A stretch of DNA of 64,000 bases from Sciurus carolinensis (lineage: Eukaryota; Chordata; Mammalia; Rodentia; Sciuridae). Location of the stretch: NCBI RefSeq assembly GCF_902686445.1, contig NC_062224.1:50467156-50531155 (forward strand). Reading direction: 5' to 3'. Each line of letters opens with the position of its first letter. Position 1 is the stretch's first letter. A program made the translations under genes and the position numbers. The notes under the pieces are model-generated. The model was not told the origin of the DNA and ran no database searches. It was given only the letters and a program-made list of their open reading frames with translations. Positions 11,113-22,821 of the stretch are shown piece by piece.

Positions 11113-12711
11113 ACATATATGACACTAGGCTAGAGTATTGTAATTTTATCTTTTTAAAGCTTGGGATACCTTTTTGTTACAAGGGTTTCGTTACCAGGGT
11201 TCCCTGGACAGCTAGTTGCCAACCATCCTCTGCCATCCCATCTCTGTCTTTCATGGGGTCAGGTGACCTCCACAAAGGGCACTGGGATGTTTCTGTGATG
11301 CCACATCTTTGTATAGAGCTACCAGGTGTAGGAGAACTGACAAATTCCCCAAAATAGAAAACTCCAGCTCCCCCCACCTCCAAAGTCTGCCCTCCAAAGT
11401 ACTAAAACCCTGCTTTAAAAATAACACTTTAAGCAATCCAAAAGATGTCTTTGCCAAAACTGGGGAAATGGCCCATCCAGATTTTCTCCCCAGATGCCCT
11501 CAGTGCCTCCCAAACAGATTATTTCACCCCTTTGAGGCATCCAATTGAGGTAGATCCTTTTCAAGGAAGGTCTGGGACACAGAGAGGTTAGGCCACACAT
11601 CACTGGGCCACAGGGCTCATTGCAAGGAAAGCCAAAGTTAGACCCAGGTACTCCACATCCTTGGGCAGCTTCTGCCCTTCAGACACTAACCCTCACACTC
11701 TAAGGAAGCAAGAAATTACACTGGGAGGCAGAGGATAAGGAAGGAAAAACTCAACTTGCCTTTAAAGTATTTGCATTCTCCAAAGCATTATGGTAAAGTC
11801 TTTCTGCAAGAAAAGCCAAAGAAAATAATATAGAGAAAGGCCCTCTGGGGAGAAAAATAAAAGAAAATCTAGTCCACTGGGGGAAAATAAACTGGCCTGT
11901 GTCTCCATAGACTTGTTAAGGACTTGTTAACCTCTTTCCCTTTTCTCTTTCTAAAGATTCTTAAACCAAAGGAAGCTAAAAGGTTTTTGATGGGTTAAAA
12001 AGAGGCCATCCATTAAAGGGTCAAGGCCTGGTGTGCTGGGCATCTGTCACCAGATTAACCAAATCAATTTGGAGCTTGTGTTGTCTGACAGAGGAGGCAA
12101 CTGGCCGGAGGAACATCTTGATTTCATTAGGTCTGGCTGTGGAGAAATATTAACCATTGTTTTGTTTGTGGGTTGTGGGGCCATCTCTGCAGAAAAGAGA
12201 TAAAGAGATGCCAGGGAGCCTCTTTGACACAGGTAATGTGAGACCACGATGGTGGTGTGCATAGTTTGGAGGGCCTGATTTGGTTCTGGTGATAGACCAT
12301 TCTGCTGTGGTTAATGCCAAGGCATATTATAATAGAATACTTACTTCTCGGGGCAAACATTATGAGATCAAAAATCATAGCCAGAAAGTGGTCAAAATGA
12401 ACTGTAATCACAATTGCAGCAGGCACAGGAATTGGCTGGAAAAGGCTAGAATGAACCAACCCAAAGAGAACACAGCAACCTGCAGCTCAAATGGAATGAT
12501 CACGAACCCTTGGTGAGGCGTAGGCTTGCATCGCAAAAAGTCCAACAGAACGGGAAACATCATTTTAAGCACCGGGCACCATATTAGTCATCTTTCAAAG
12601 AAAATTTCACAAACCTATAGGACTGATAGGTGCTCAGAGTACTCAGAAGTTTTATTTTTTTACATGAAGACTAATACTGGCATGTCAACAATGAAGGGGA
12701 AGGGACATAGT

Positions 12712-12900
12712 AATTGCTAGTATTTTTTGAGTGCTTATTGTGTACCAGGCACTGTTTGAACCATTTTTTGTGCATTGACTCATTATTATAACAACCCTAT
12801 GAGAAGCACTATTACCAGTAGCAGTATTTTGAACATGAAAAAGTTAGGCACACAAAGAAATTAAGTTGTCAAATAAATACAGCCAATAAATGGAAGATAG
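12712..12900 (+). repeat. MIR SINE
   Basis: 'gagtgcttattgtgtaccag' then 'gcactgtttgaaccattttt' and 'ataacaaccctatgagaagc' follow the MIR consensus in sense orientation almost to its 3' part. Confidence 0.85.
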
Positions 12901-13379
12901 TATGACTTTGAAAATCATGCTTTTGCTCCTATTCTATATGAACTCTCATGCATAGGAAATGCTTAAAACAGAATACTCAGTTTTTGGTTTTTTTTTTTAT
13001 TAAAAAGACTAGGTGTGGGGCATCCTCTGGATTTACAGTCTGACTCTGACCTATGCTTAGAATGTAGCAACACCTGTGCACCCTGACATCTTAGAGACAA
13101 GGAAGCTAAGATGTGGATGCACCATCAGGCATGGGCATCCCAGTTGGAGTTCTTGTTTTAAAAATGATGAACCCAAACAGTCAAGAATAAGTGAAATTCC
13201 TGAGTACTGATTATTTGAGACAAAAGCATGAGCCCTAACCTGAAGAGGTGGATAGTGCCTCCAATCAAGTTTTAAAAGGCTGATACAGAAACCAGAGACA
13301 GTTTTTCAGCTAACCACAGAATATGCAGGCTATATTTTGTAAGTCTTGTCTTCCCAGCTTGATTCTAAACTCCTTACAA

Positions 13380-13715
13380 GTATAGTCACCCCTCCGTTCC
13401 TGAGGGGGTTAGCTCCGAGGACCCTACTGGATATCGAAATTCACCGATGCTCAAGCCTCTCATATAAAACAGTGCAGTATTTATATACAACTTGTGCATA
13501 CCCTCCTGTAAACTTTAGATCATCTCTAGGATACTTATACTATCTAATGTGATATAAATAGTTAACATACTGTGTTGTTTAGGGAATGATGACAAGAAAA
13601 ATGTCTCTGTGTGTTTCTGCATTGTGATGCAGGATTTTTTTCCCAAATATTTTTGATCTCTGGTGGTTGAGTCAGGTGCAGACTCCACCAATGTGAAGGG
13701 CTGGCTGCATAAACA
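13380..13715 (-). mobile_element. Tigger-type (TcMar) DNA transposon remnant
   Basis: The segment contains 'tagatcatctctaggatact', 'tgtgttgtttagggaatgat', 'gacaagaaaaatgtct' and 'gatctctggtggttgagtca'. It is bounded by the decayed ends 'agtcacccctccgttcctga' and 'aagggctggctg'. These are hallmarks of the non-autonomous Tigger/MER2-like elements of mammals. The strand assignment is by memory of the consensus. Confidence 0.7.
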
Positions 13716-14424
13716 TGTGCTGGGCACATTTCTTCATCCTGCCCATTAGCATAGGCCAGTGCAAAGAAGACACCCACTACTTGAATTTGTGGGAAAGGAT
13801 GGGGATTGAATGCTGCCTAATACCCAAGGACTTTGTTTCTCTTTTCTTTACAAATAAAGTAAAATATATTGAATACTATGGAACTGATATAAAACCGATA
13901 TATGGTTTCAACCCATGGCTGCATCCTGCTTTCATACACCTGCTTTTTTTGCTCCCTAAAAATGATTGTGCCACCATAGTAGAACCCTACCAGGATGCAC
14001 ATGACAAAAATCCACTGAGCACAGGCTTGGGGGCCTCTGTGGCACCTCACATCTTAAACTCCAGGCAGCTCATGTTCAGCCACTTCCTCCTTTTGTCCTG
14101 CAGGTGGATAGCAACTCATTTTTATTTGCTGAGTATATAAATAAACCTAGAGGCTTGTGAGTGGCTCTCTGCATCTAGAAAGTGGAAAGAGCAGAAGTGA
14201 AAGAAGGAAGTGGAGTTTTAGTTTGGATGTCTCCTCCTGAGCTTGGAGTCTAATTCTTCTTATTAGAAGACTCCTTGCTGGAGTTTGGAAAGCGTGAAGC
14301 ATTGTTTGGACTGCCAAATCCTGATCTGAAGAAGCGAGAATTTATTTAGCCAGAACTTGAAACATCTTTTTGTTCTCATTCATGGTAGGAGCCCCTCGTG
14401 GAGTGTTAGAAAGAGTCCAGGATG

Positions 14425-14540
14425 GGAAGTCACAAGATGTGCCTCTCATCATCAATGACTTATTTAACCTCTGCCCGTCCTGTAACCTCTCTCACTGGGG
14501 ATCTTCATCTGTGAAAGCAGGAGGTGGAGCAGATTGCTGC
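14425..14540 (-). repeat. MIR fragment
   Basis: 'aatgacttatttaacctctg' and 'ggatcttcatctgtgaaagc' resemble the antisense of the MIR core and 3' part. The copy is weak and diverged. Confidence 0.5.
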
Positions 14541-14884
14541 TGTGATTCTGTATAATGGCCCCTCTGGATGAAGCAGGAAGTTACTCATAGGGACGTCATT
14601 AAGAGGCTTGGTGACTCAGCCTTAGGGACCGGAGGAAGACAAGGCTCCCTGAAGTCCTGATCAAGAATGAGAGCCACCAGACCAAGCTTCCTCTCAAGTC
14701 CGCATTTCCACATCATCCTAGTGCTTGCCCACCATGCCACGTGCTGTCCCAGCGCTTAGTAAACCCTGGCTGCAGAGGAAGTCCAGCGGAGCCAAGGCCC
14801 CTTCCTCTGCCCCAGCCTTCAGCCATACACAGGATGTGGGAATCCAGCAGACTCGCTAATAGGAACCAGTACCTAGGCCCTGGC

Positions 14885-15100
14885 TCATTAAGGATTTATT
14901 GTGCACCCTGTTGCACTCAGGGCTCAAAAGCAGTATTTATTAACCACTCTTGTTTGCTCTTTGTGGATAAATGTTTCCCATCTTCTATTTTACACATGAG
15001 GACATTAAAAGCCCAAATAGAGGGCTTGTGACCACGTTGGGAATCACAGCAAGATGAGGCTAGAAACTGAGAACCCACTTCTAGGGCCAGGGTCTCAACA
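14885..15100 (+). repeat. MIR SINE, diverged
   Basis: 'ggatttattgtgcaccctgt', then 'ctattttacacatgaggaca' and 'ctagaaactgagaaccca' follow the MIR order in sense orientation. Confidence 0.65.
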
Positions 15101-15132
15101 ATAGTGACAAATCCTTTTCTGGTGAAACCACT

Positions 15133-15345
15133 TCTTTTCTTTTCTTTCTTTCTTTTTTTTTTTTTTTTTTTTTTTTTTCCCTTTCTTTGCCACTGAGCAT
15201 CCCCAGTCCTTTTTTATTTTGTGACAGGGTCTTGCTAAGTTGCTAAGGGTCTCAAGAGTTGCCTAGGCTGGCCTTGAACTTGTGGTCCTCCTGTTTCAGC
15301 CTCCTGGGTTGCTGGAATTACAGGTGTGCATCACTGCACCCTGCA
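15133..15345 (-). mobile_element. B1-dID SINE, antisense
   Basis: A long T tract (complement of the A tail) is followed by a shortened ID part ('gccactgagcatccccagtc'). The antisense B1 monomer then runs from 'gtgacagggtcttgctaagt' to 'aattacaggtgtgcatcac'. The ID half lacks most of its usual body. Confidence 0.85.
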
Positions 15346-15734
15346 ACTTTGTGATGATTTCTCTGTTTCTTTCTTGTGCAAGCCCAAATCATTGAGGCTG
15401 TTCTTAATCACATTTATTGTTGTGTCTTAGTCCTTGATTGAAAGCTACTGAATACCGAGGTGATTGCAATGCAGGAAATTAGAGGAAGCCAGGCCTCCAA
15501 GAAAAGAAAGTAATACTAGTTATCATTTATGGTATAAAGAGGAGGCAAAGCCATTGTGTACAACTAAAAAGATTTGGTTTTATACATCCTCCTTGTAGTA
15601 ACATTGTTGCTCATTTGTGAAAATCATTCCACTTGTAAAGTTAACCACCCATTAGTGACTAGGAACTGTTCCCACTAATTGGTGGACTCAAGGGGAAAGC
15701 AACATAGTTAGAGGTTGGAGTAATGGACCAGGTG

Positions 15735-15830
15735 CCCTTGACTTCTATTTCTGGTTCCTTCTCTAACTTGCTGTGTGGCCCTAGGCCATTTCCCCTCATT
15801 TCTCTGGACCTCATTTTCCCCAAGAAAATT
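15735..15830 (-). repeat. MIR fragment
   Basis: 'ctaacttgctgtgtggccct' followed by 'tctctggacctcattttccc' is the antisense MIR core. Confidence 0.6.
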
Positions 15831-15904
15831 TCCCAGCCACTCTTCTTGAGGGATGCTAAATGATCAAAAAAACAACATCTGCAGAGTTTTTAAAAGATGT
15901 CTGG

Positions 15905-16060
15905 ATGAAGGCATTAGAACGGCCTTGATTTAGTAGGTTTTAATTAATAAATTTTTCGATTATTGATAGAACTACACAGTTGAGCTTTTAATTAGCTCCA
16001 CAAGCATAATTGGCCATGGGAGTGACACATAATCCTAAGGGAACTAGCCCAGGCCTAAGG
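15905..16060. promoter_or_regulatory. Candidate AT-rich regulatory element with clustered homeodomain-type sites
   Basis: About 150 bases between repeats carry 'ggttttaattaataaatttt', 'cgattattgatag', 'gcttttaattagctcc' and 'cataattggcc'. That is several TAATTA or ATTA/TAAT cores in a short span, in sequence with no repeat signature. Such clusters are common in conserved intronic enhancers. Conservation cannot be judged from one sequence, so this is only a candidate. Confidence 0.25.
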
Positions 16061-17654
16061 ATGATCATTATGAGTGTCCCATGGGTCTTTACGTGGAGTT
16101 GCAAAGTGCAGTGACATCTTTAAGTGGTGGCTGGCGTATGATGGCTGCCTGGATAGCCAAGAGAAGGAGGCTCCCCTGTAGTGGTTCGGAGGATGAGGGA
16201 CTGTCCTGGAGCCAGTGCAGTCAGACCCACCTTTTCCTGTTGCTAAGAGGGCAACAGGATCGAGCATCTTTTGTTTGCTAATTTGCTTATCGTTTTTGCT
16301 CTGACAGCCACAGAGGGAGTGTTGAGCAGGCAGGGGCTCCCAACTGTGGGCACAGGAATGAACAGAAACACCCCAGGCTCCAGGAAGAGCCCAGTGACAC
16401 CTGGCCCTAGCTGCCAATAGCAGCTGTCCCTGCCCTCTCCGTCTCTGCTGTCTTCATACTCCCACTCACCAGTGTGCCCAGCTCCCCATCTCTGCCCCCT
16501 CCTCTAAGTGAGGAGAAAAGGATCCTCAGCCAGCATGCCTGGGACCCTTCTCATGTCCAGTGCAACAATCCCATCCTGAAAAACTATCCCAACATTCATC
16601 TCACTCCCACCCTCCCTTCCCAATATTTCATTTGCAGAATGAAAAACACACATAAAAAATAGTGCTTAAGGCAGACATCAAGGGAAATGCATTGTGCTGC
16701 TCCCTGTTACAAACATTCCTACCGACACATCATCCTAGGGACATGCCTGGGAGTCAGAACTCCAGGGTTCACTGCTGAGAACAGCAGCCAGAGGCAGAAG
16801 CTGTCCCGGGGCAGCCACGGTGGCCGCAGACAGAGGGACCGCAGCAAGCCCAGATGGTTTTGTTTGGGCCCCTTGGCAGACTCAAGGATCTCCACGCTGA
16901 ACAGCATGAGGGACCACTTAGAGCAAAGGCGTGGTTTTTGTTTTATTTTGCAAGGAGTTAGGGAAGAAGGGGTTGCCAGGAACCGACCCTCTGAGCATTC
17001 TGCTCTGGGTTTTTTATCCGGGAGCTTCAAACGAAAGGCACAAGTGGGGTTTTCTCATGCATGCTCACTCCAGGTGCGGCTACCTTTTCTCCTTTTAGGG
17101 GATGGGAGAATCCAACCTCCCTGGGTCCTCCTATCACCTTATCCCCCATTGTGCTGCTGAATCCTGGGCAGAGCCTATCAGCACCAGAACCAGACCCAGA
17201 CCAGCTACATAATTGGCAAGGCTAGTCCAAGATGGAAATGGAGGACCCCTTGATGAAAACTTATTAAAAATTTCAAGGTGACAACAATATAACATTCAGC
17301 CAATCACAGGGTCCTTCTGAGTGGGGGATCCTTCAGGTCACACACCCATAAAGTCCCACCCAAGACCCCACTTTGCCTGGTCAAGGTGGGTACAAGAGCA
17401 TGAGCTGAGGGACCATCAGCCATCAACCGTCACCTCCCTTTCTTCAGAGGAAAGAGGACAGACAGTAGGGTGGGAAAATAAATCTTTATACTTACTTAAA
17501 GATTTCCAGCACACAAATAATGCAATTCTCCTTAAACCCCAAGGTCAGGGCTTGAGTTAAGAAATTTAAGAAAAGCCTCCGTCTGGTCATTCTGCAGTTA
17601 TTTATTTGCCAGCATTGGGGGGAAGTGAGAACAATTAGGAATCAGCAAGATCCA

Positions 17655-17840
17655 GGTGTGTGAAGTGCTTATTTTGTGCCAGTACTGTGCCAAGGATCTG
17701 CTACTGCTAACATCTACCTTAGAGGGCCCTTTATTCCCATTTTATGGATGGGAAAACCAAAGTTAAAGGAGATGCTGCAACTTGCGCAAGGTCCAGCAAC
17801 GTGGAAGCATGGGAGCAGATTCCAAATGTCTTAGTCAAAT
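17655..17840 (+). repeat. MIR SINE
   Basis: 'gtgcttattttgtgccagta', 'cccattttatggatgggaaa' and 'caacttgcgcaaggtccag' follow the MIR consensus in order. Confidence 0.8.
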
Positions 17841-18944
17841 TCCAAAGCCTTGGTGCCTGGCCATGTCACTCTATGTGCCACCTGCCAGTGAAAAGGCCAA
17901 TGTCATGGAACATATTAGTTCTGGTGTTTTTGTGACTATGATGAAGTTCAGGTGAAATGTCCATAAAAACCTAGCAGCCATGGATCAGAGAGGAACTCTG
18001 GGTGTTTCCACTGCAGGATTCACAGTGACAGAGCATCCAAGGGGAACCCTTGATGTGATATTTGAATAATAAAGACCCTACTAAGGCAGCATGGACACAA
18101 AACTGTCTGAGCCAGTGCATGGCTTTGATTCACTTGCTTTCCTTCAGATGTCTCTCCACTCACTTGGAATTGACGCTTAAAGAGAAAGAGAAGTACAGTT
18201 TCCTTGGGTTTCAGGTACGATGCACACTGAGCTGCTGACGGAAGAGGTAGCTCTGTAGGAAGAGACAGTTGCTATCTCCATCTTATCACTTAGACAGACA
18301 AAATAATTTTAAAATTTCAGAGAGGAGACTGTAAAGAAAAAGATGCAGCCATCCTAAAAACTGGTTTCATTCCAGCTTAGCTGTACTTGGATGGTGAGCC
18401 CATTGGCCAGGCATTGACCAGCAGCATTCTGAGCCTGAGAAAACAGGGTGATCTGATGTAGGGAAAAGGCCCTCACATCTTTAAGGTGGAGGAAACAGAG
18501 CAGGTCAAAGAGGACCAGGAGCCTCCATTCAGAGGTCTGTGGGTCTGGAATGAGACCCAGAGAAAGAGGGATCCCAGGGAAGAATGAGAACAGTATTTCT
18601 GCTCTATTTCAGCAAAATAAAGTCACATTCTAAGTTTATGGAAGGGGATACAACATCCATCAATATAAATGCAAACATGTGGGCGCTTGACTTTATCCTC
18701 AGGACATTTCCCAGAGGGTGAAACAACTTTCATTTTCATCCAGTGAAAGGAACCTCATTCCTAGAGCAACTGGATGCAGCCCTAATTGCTTCCCAACATT
18801 ACTGTCAGCTTCCTAGTTAACGGGCTGGTTGCTCCTTCTGTTGCAGCAGTGTCCCTCTAGGGACACAACTCTTGCGTTTCTTTGTGCCACAGAAAGAATG
18901 GGCATGACAGGCTTATATTGTGATCTTGAGTTGCCAGCCCCTAA

Positions 18945-19320
18945 CTAAGGTCCCGGCAGCCTCCGCCCTTTGCGAGCGCGTCGGAGGCTCTTGCACATTA
19001 GCGGGCAGGAAGTGGAGTCCCGATGGGAGGCTGGGAATTTGAACGCCTTCCCATTTCAGCACTTGAGGGGAGGAAGCGCGGCTCGGCACTCCACTCCGCA
19101 TGCACAGATGGCTCCCGCTCCCCTCTGAGCGCCCGGTGCTCTCGGCCTCCTCTCCCTCCTCCTCTCTGCGCTCCCTTCCCCTCCCCCGTCCTTGGAGGGA
19201 AAAGTCTGCGGAGCTGGGAACTGTCTTGAGAATTCAACAAAGGCGAACCAAAGGGGAGCAAGTGGAAAAGAACTTGTTTTGTTCCCGTTTAGAAACCTGC
19301 AGGAAAATCCACACCCACGG
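18945..19320. promoter_or_regulatory. CpG-rich patch, candidate intragenic promoter
   Basis: By eye I count about twenty CpG dinucleotides in roughly 370 bases, against a near absence of CpG in the flanking intron. The block is G+C rich ('gcgagcgcgtcggagg', 'ggaagcgcggctcggc', 'tgagcgcccggtgctctc') and ends in a polypyrimidine run. It lies 220-600 bases upstream of the first coding exon in the window. It has no TATA box that I can defend. It may be an alternative FRMD4A promoter, a promoter for an antisense transcript, or an orphan CpG island. Confidence 0.45.
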
Positions 19321-19344
19321 TGCCTGATTTTGAACGGAGAGCTG

Positions 19345-19345
<1 letters not shown>

Positions 19346-19389
<44 letters not shown>
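19346..19389. repeat. (GT)n microsatellite
   Basis: About 22 perfect GT units lie between the CpG-rich patch and the exon at 19540, ending 150 bases before that exon. Confidence 0.95.
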
Positions 19390-19390
<1 letters not shown>

Positions 19391-19539
19391 TTTCAGGCAC
19401 AGGCGGAGGAGCACAAACAACTGCATGGTCTCTGCTTTGATAAGGAAACTGCCAGCTGTCGAGAAAGTTAACCAGCAAAGAAGGGATAACGCTGGGAAGC
19501 CAGCACTTCTGAGTTTAAACTACACTGTTTTCTGTCCAG

Positions 19540-19616
19540 ATATTCCAATGGAGGCAATTGGAAAACCTGTATTTCAGAGAAAAGAAGTTTTCCGTGGAAG
19601 TTCATGACCCCCGCAG
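19540..19616 (+). CDS. FRMD4A: FRMD4A exon: FERM C-lobe (first exon in window)
   Basis: 77 bases, phase 0 at the start and 2 at the end: 25 complete codons plus 'AG' of an Arg codon. The acceptor is 'gttttctgtccag' and the donor 'gtaagc'. The reading is IFQWRQLENLYFREKKFSVE, then VHDPR, which matches the start of the FERM C-lobe (F3, PH/PTB-like) of FRMD4 proteins. This is roughly residue 250 of the protein by comparison with the remembered human length. F3 lobes of FERM proteins bind membrane lipids or short peptide tails. A short frame beginning at ATG 19551 overlaps this exon but is out of frame with the protein, so it is not a start. The preceding exons, encoding F1, F2 and the rest of F3, lie upstream of the window. 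Confidence 0.94.
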
Positions 19617-19790
19617 GTAAGCTTGAAAAGACCTTTTCTTGGGATTGCCTGGCATATTATTTATATTATTATTGGGGGGCTGTCATTGTTCAAGTTCAGT
19701 TTGGGGTGGGGGAAGAGGATGGTGAATCATGAGAACCGGGTTCAAATCAGAATGTAAAGCTTTGTTGGTAAATGCCGTGGGTTCAAGCAC

Positions 19791-19884
19791 TTGTGTGTGT
19801 GTGAGAGAGAGAGAATGTATGAAATTAGCAATTCCATGATTGCCTCATCTGTGTGCATGTGTGTGTGTGTGTGTGTTTGTGTGA
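19791..19884. repeat. (TG)n / (GA)n microsatellite cluster
   Basis: A short TG run merges into GAGAGA (about 19791-19815). A second TG run follows at about 19851-19884. Both lie within 270 bases downstream of the donor at 19617. Confidence 0.9.
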
Positions 19885-21454
19885 GTCTATTGCACGCCAC
19901 AGTGCTGGAGGGAAGCTTTGTGGCACTCTGTAACAAACACCAAATTTAACCGGGCAGTGGCCTAAGTCCTTTTAGGAAGCTTTTGCCAGAGAAGAGGCTG
20001 AAGGGTCCCTTGTCAGAGCAGTTGAAAGTGAGTGGTTCAGGCAGGACAATCAGAAGGAATCTGTCACTGAAGCAGTTGTGCTCAACTGTTTTATTCCAGG
20101 AGCTATAATTTTAGCATGTTAGCATTGTGGGTGGATAAGAAAGAAATACAATTATTTCCCCCGCCACCCCACTCTGTACCCCGGAGAGCACCAGGGTAAA
20201 AGATCCTTGTTCCAAGTCAGATGCCAGACAATAAGGGCCCAGTTAGGACTGCAGCAAGCTGGCTTGGAAGGGGTCGGGGCAGCTCCTGCCCTCTGCTTTT
20301 TCTTTGTCTGTTGGCGGTCCTAAAGTTGCAGGCAGCCCATAAGCAGCAGCAGAATTCCCTAGGATCAGGGCCGACACATAAGAATAAATCACTTTACTCA
20401 AGTCTGAAAATGGATGGACAAGAAGAAGATAGCCCTGGAAAGGCAGGAAAAAGAGCAGACGCTTTAGAGAAGCCTCGGTGGACTTTAGGTGCTGTTGACA
20501 CCTACTTCTGGGCTTGAGAAGAGTTGGCACCAGTCCCACCTCACACAGGGCTTCTGTTGTACAAGACAAGCTGCTCTCTGGACACTGAGATGTCACCCAC
20601 AATGAGAGAGCTGAGGTTTGTGCAGTAGCCTGAATTTCTGCTGCAAGATGACCACTCAGAACTCATGCACTGCTCACCTCACCATTTAATCTGCTTGAAG
20701 CAGCCTCTTGCATAGGTGAGAGCTTCTCCCTGCCCCACAGTCACTACAGGTCCAGAAGCTGGAAACCCTTCTAGAGCTTCCAAGTCTCTGCAGTCAGGTT
20801 AGATGGTATCATCAGCAGAAGGACAGTTCATTCAGCATTTTGCAGGGTCCTGGGACTGTTTTTACCGTCTGAAGACTCCTCCGCAGACACACATACGCAT
20901 CTGCAGGCCAGGAGGGAGAGATGTATACCAAAAATAGAATCCAGCCAAGAAGAAACTCACTGTTATTTTTTCAGGTGAACTGTATTGGACCAGATTCCTA
21001 GGCAGATGAGTGGAGGGGAAACAAGTGTAAAAAAGGGCAAAATGAATTCTGCTGCCATGGGTCAGATGCAGAAAAAGTAAAAATTAACTAAAAATTGGAC
21101 AATCTGAGGAGCTGTGCATAGGAAATAGATTCTCCATGCCTATGTTGGGAATTCTGCTAACTCAGAGGCACCTTGGACAAATCCATTAATGGTGTGTGTG
21201 TTGTGGGGGCACATGTGTTCTCTCTACATCCATCATCCTATTAGTGATGTAATACTAAATCCCTTTTCCAAGGTCCAGGGCTATGGGAAAGGGTACAAAC
21301 CTCATATATCACCTTTAAGTGATCTTGAGCTTATTCAGCAGAAGGGATCAATTCCATGTGCTTTGAGTTGAGGTCCTCTTCCTTATAACTTCTGGCATGG
21401 TTGGGGAGACAAGCAGAAGAATGAATGAACCCTGGGGGGGTTTACAGTGTGTTC

Positions 21455-21650
21455 TGCATCCTATAGACATCCTCTCACTGCAACCCAGGAAATAGGCCCT
21501 ACTATTAGTCCTGTTCTGTGTGTGAGGCACAGGATTGAAGTGACCTGCTCTAGTTACAAATAGCTACTATGTGGTACCGACAGGGTTTGAACCAGAAATC
21601 TTGGGCCAGAGCTCATGTTCTTTCTGCTACATTATAAAGAAAGTACGGGT
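21455..21650 (+). repeat. MIR SINE
   Basis: 'gtgacctgctctagttacaa' and 'gacagggtttgaaccagaaa' followed by 'ctcatgttctttctgctaca' match the 3' half of MIR in sense orientation. Confidence 0.75.
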
Positions 21651-22784
21651 GCCAAGTGCCAAATGGCACAGAGTGTAAATGCTGAATGAGCTGCTCAGGA
21701 GAGGTCTTCTGAGGAGAGATCTGAGCGGAACCTGGAAGGGTAACTAGTATTGAGGCCCTGAGGTGGGCCCTCAGGGAGCTACCGTGTCAGGTGGGTGTTC
21801 CTCAACTGAGGAAATGAGGTGAGGGAGGGAGGACCCAGTATACACAGAGGAGGGAAGGGAAGGAGCCCAAAGTGGCAGCCTGAGCTTGGAGTGCAACCTT
21901 CTTACCTCTGGAAAAGTAGCCCAGAGTTCACCACGTTCTCCTAGAAGTGGGCAGGATGGTCAAGGGAGCAAGGAAAGAGGCCTAGGGAAGTAAAAGCCCA
22001 TTTTGGCTTCAGCTGGAAAGACCCGCTCTGCAGATGCCCAAGAAAAGGGAATTGCTTCCGGTTGGCTACTTCAGAGCCTGAGGCAGTGCTGCTGCCAGGC
22101 CTTCTGCCTCAGCCAGTGGTCCCCTCTTCCATGGCCTGGTGGAGCAGTTTAGGTTAGATGTGTCCTCCTGTTGCTTATTGCCTTGCTTTTTGGGAGCAGG
22201 AAAGGTTCATATGATGCCCTTACCTTATCATGGTGTTCAGGGTCAGCTCCTCCCCCAGGCCAGGAAGGGAGTGGGAGCCAAGTTGATAGGATGGAAAGTG
22301 CCCGATAAAATCATGTAACAAAGATGTCCTTTGTGGGAAACTGGGACGACAGGGACATCACTCAGGGCCAAGGGTACTTTCTGAGTGAATGAGGATCCCA
22401 ACATTTGTCCATCCCCTCAGGGCACAGGATATGCACTGAACTGCAAACCCCCATACAGCCTCCTACCTGCCTTGGTTTCTGCCAGATTGTGTAGGTTTGC
22501 AGATACTATTTTGATTCTAAGGTTGGGGGAAAATAGAAAAGTCAGGGGGGTGGGAAGGGCCTGAGAGGAGAGATGAGTGGAGGACATAAATTAATGTAAG
22601 AGCCAGAGAAAGACTCGTATCTGGTTTATGTGCTTCCACAGAACCAGCACCCCACCATCCCTGATGAGTCACAAACTCTTCCTCATTTGCCTGAAAAAAG
22701 CAGCTCTTACCACCTTGATGAAAATATACATCAAGTTTCTTTTCCTTTCTTTTCCTCTCTACTTTGACTTTTTTGAGGAAAAAC

Positions 22785-22787
<3 letters not shown>

Positions 22788-22819
<32 letters not shown>
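22788..22819. repeat. Poly-T tract
   Basis: About 30 uninterrupted T residues, followed by 'gtttgtttgtttac'. No SINE body is recognisable next to it on either side. Confidence 0.9.

Positions 22820-22821
<2 letters not shown>

Larger units (their letters stand above)
1..19539 (+). other. FRMD4A: FRMD4A intron (3' part) upstream of the first exon in the window
   Basis: I find no protein-coding exon here. In particular, the preceding FERM segment expected from the family (a stretch with Trp-Trp-Leu-Gly-Leu and Tyr-Asp-Tyr-His-Asp) has no match that I could find on the + strand. The content is old repeats (L2, MIR, MER5A, Tigger, L1M, a MaLR LTR), a few squirrel B1-dID/ID insertions, simple repeats and unique sequence. 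Listed separately are a small GC-rich patch at 7910-8020, an AT-rich TAATTA cluster at 15905-16060 and a CpG-rich patch at 18945-19320. Stretches such as 1-1700, 1900-3150, 4000-5860, 7145-7900, 9100-9990, 11120-12000 and 16060-17650 look like ordinary intronic sequence to me. Confidence 0.85.

Noticed and set aside
16687..17160. 157-codon + strand frame
   Set aside because: It has no recognisable family and no phase-compatible splice context with FRMD4A, and no protein-like pattern beyond openness. It could be tested by conservation but is not supported here.
19320..19607. 95-codon + strand frame with a Cys-Val repeat
   Set aside because: The repeat is a translated GT microsatellite, and the frame overlaps the real FRMD4A exon at 19540 in a different phase.
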